From assembly GCA_937873805.1 (NCBI GenBank), contig CALMWO010000478.1, forward strand, positions 1-5,763: a stretch of 5,763 bases of DNA, read 5' to 3'. The number at the start of each line of letters is the position of its first letter. The first letter of the stretch is position 1. The notes beneath the pieces were generated by a model. The model searched no databases. It was given only the letters and a program-made list of their open reading frames with translations, and was not told where the DNA came from. A program made the translations under genes and the position numbers. Positions 4,900 through 5,763 of the stretch are shown here, piece by piece. This stretch comes from an uncultured Hyphomonadaceae bacterium. Lineage in GTDB: Bacteria; Pseudomonadota; Alphaproteobacteria; Caulobacterales; Hyphomonadaceae.

Positions 4900-5763
4900 C
4901 TACTTCGCGATGTGGGCGGCGGACCATTGACCGAGGCGCTGGATGGCCTGCCGAGCCTGGGCGAGCATGGGATAGCGCGCCTGGAAGACGTGGAACATTT
5001 CCGGCCAGATTTCGAGCGTGAGCGGCACGCCGGCCGCGCCGAGGCGTTCGGCGAGCGCAGTGGAATCCGACATAAGGATTTCGGCTTCGCCTGTCTGGAT
5101 GAAGGTAGGCGGCAGGCCGCGCAGGTCTGCGTCGAGGATGGAGAGGTTGGCGCTGGCTTCGCCGCCATACTGCCTGGCGCGCGTGTTCAGCACCGACGTG
5201 GTGAGGAAGGGATCGCGCTGCGCCTTGGCGGCGTGGCTCCACCCGCGATTGGCGAGATCGACCCATGGGCTAAGCAGAACCATGCCGGCGGGCATGGCGA
5301 CGCCCTGCTCTTTCAGCTTGAGCGCTGCAGCAACGGCGAGGCCACCGCCTGCGCTGTCGCCGGCGAGGATGATGCGATCATGCTGCACGCCTTCGCCGAG
5401 TACGGCGCGGTAGGCGGTGACGATGTCTTCGAGCGCGGCGGGATGCTGATGTTCAGGCGCGAGGCGATAGTCGGGGACGATGGCAGCGATCTTCGCAGAG
5501 GCCGCGACCTGACTGGCGAGGCCCTTGTGGCTGCGGGACGAACCCATGGCGAAACCGCCGCCGTGCGCCCAGAGAATAACGTGGTCGCCGCTGCACCCCT
5601 TGGGCAAAAGGCCGAGGCACGAGACGCCGCCGAGATCGATCTCGGACAGGGTCGACATTTCAGGCATCGGATCGTTTTCGGAATAAGCGTCGTAGGCGCG
5701 TCGTTGCGCGGCCAGATCGGACGGATCGACGCCCTGAAGCCGCCGTGAAAGCGATTCACGGGC
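4900..5763 (-). CDS. Alpha/beta hydrolase, hormone-sensitive-lipase (acetyl esterase) family, 5' end outside the window
   Basis: The frame is open from the TAG at 4902-4900 to the right edge, giving 287 visible residues without the start codon. The ATG at 5667 is probably internal, because the 32 codons before it encode a typical family N terminus (LQGVDPSDLAAQRRAYDAYS). Family IV esterase features appear in order: oxyanion-hole HGGGF (67-71 of the visible part), DYRLAPEHQHPAALED (98-113), nucleophile elbow GDSAGGG (Ser137), SPWVDL (165-170), the acidic-residue region GEAEILMSDS (225-234) and catalytic His in PEMFHVFQ (His258). Such enzymes hydrolyse short-chain acyl esters, usually in the cytoplasm; the substrate here is unknown. 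Which acidic residue completes the triad is unclear, since the segment reads GEAEIL where many relatives have an aspartate. The gene is followed by the REP-like hairpins. A long opposite-strand open frame across it is a codon-bias shadow. Confidence 0.93.
   Translation of the reverse strand, partial: ARESLSRRLQGVDPSDLAAQRRAYDAYSENDPMPEMSTLSEIDLGGVSCLGLLPKGCSGDHVILWAHGGGFAMGSSRSHKGLASQVAASAKIAAIVPDYRLAPEHQHPAALEDIVTAYRAVLGEGVQHDRIILAGDSAGGGLAVAAALKLKEQGVAMPAGMVLLSPWVDLANRGWSHAAKAQRDPFLTTSVLNTRARQYGGEASANLSILDADLRGLPPTFIQTGEAEILMSDSTALAERLGAAGVPLTLEIWPEMFHVFQARYPMLAQARQAIQRLGQWSAAHIAK

Noticed and set aside
4415..5266. A 283-codon minus-strand frame spanning the hypothetical gene's 5' part, the REP repeats and the esterase 3' end.
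   Set aside because: It is out of frame with both neighbouring genes, passes through non-coding repeats and is proline/arginine-rich as expected for a shadow frame.
4726..5748. A 340-codon plus-strand open frame opposite the esterase gene.
   Set aside because: It mirrors the codon-biased esterase frame and begins inside the REP-like repeats. Its translation shows no recognisable domain, whereas the minus strand has all the family IV esterase motifs.
1..5763. A multi-gene defence, toxin-antitoxin, biosynthetic or CRISPR system.
   Set aside because: The genes are unrelated housekeeping-type hydrolases, a transporter, small lipoproteins and a recombinase on mixed strands. There is no regular spacer array, nuclease, toxin pair or transposase.

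Overview
The window looks like a stretch of GC-rich alphaproteobacterial chromosome. The base composition, the strong preference for G or C at third codon positions, the style of the XerC, amidase and esterase proteins and the intergenic palindromes with a CCCCGC-GAAG-GCGGGG core all point that way. A Caulobacterales/Hyphomonadaceae-type genome is my best guess, but that is inference. I see no rRNA, tRNA, CRISPR array, phage cluster or complete transposon.

Layout from left to right. The 3' two thirds of a xerC-type tyrosine recombinase (+) enters from the left edge and carries an in-frame TGA at 34-36. It converges on two small lipoprotein genes on the minus strand (629-844, DUF3012-like; 911-1300, COG3650-like). 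A divergent intergenic region (1301-1401) holds candidate promoters for the second lipoprotein and for an amidase-signature hydrolase (+, 1402-2781). The amidase abuts, stop to stop with no gap, a ten-helix EamA/DMT transporter (-, 2782-3729). The transporter's 5' leader is unusually structured: a 7-bp hairpin, then two crossing helices of 8 and 9 bp that form an H-type pseudoknot candidate enclosing the ribosome binding site. Upstream of it lies a hypothetical gene (-, 4622 down to 3830) that appears split by a 145-bp terminal-inverted-repeat element (4076-4220). Removing exactly the element restores one continuous frame. A 277-bp gap (4623-4899) carries a pair of inverted REP-like palindromes and another hairpin. 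The window ends inside an HGGG/GDSAGG alpha/beta hydrolase of the hormone-sensitive-lipase (acetyl-esterase) family (-, 4900 to beyond 5763).

The genes do not form a shared pathway. The amidase and esterase are both hydrolases of small molecules and the EamA protein could move metabolites, but they lie on different strands and no operon links them. The interest lies in structure rather than in a new multi-gene system: the palindromic element inside a gene, the frame it opens into the transporter's start codon, the pseudoknot-like leader, the broken xerC and a probable leaderless amidase start.
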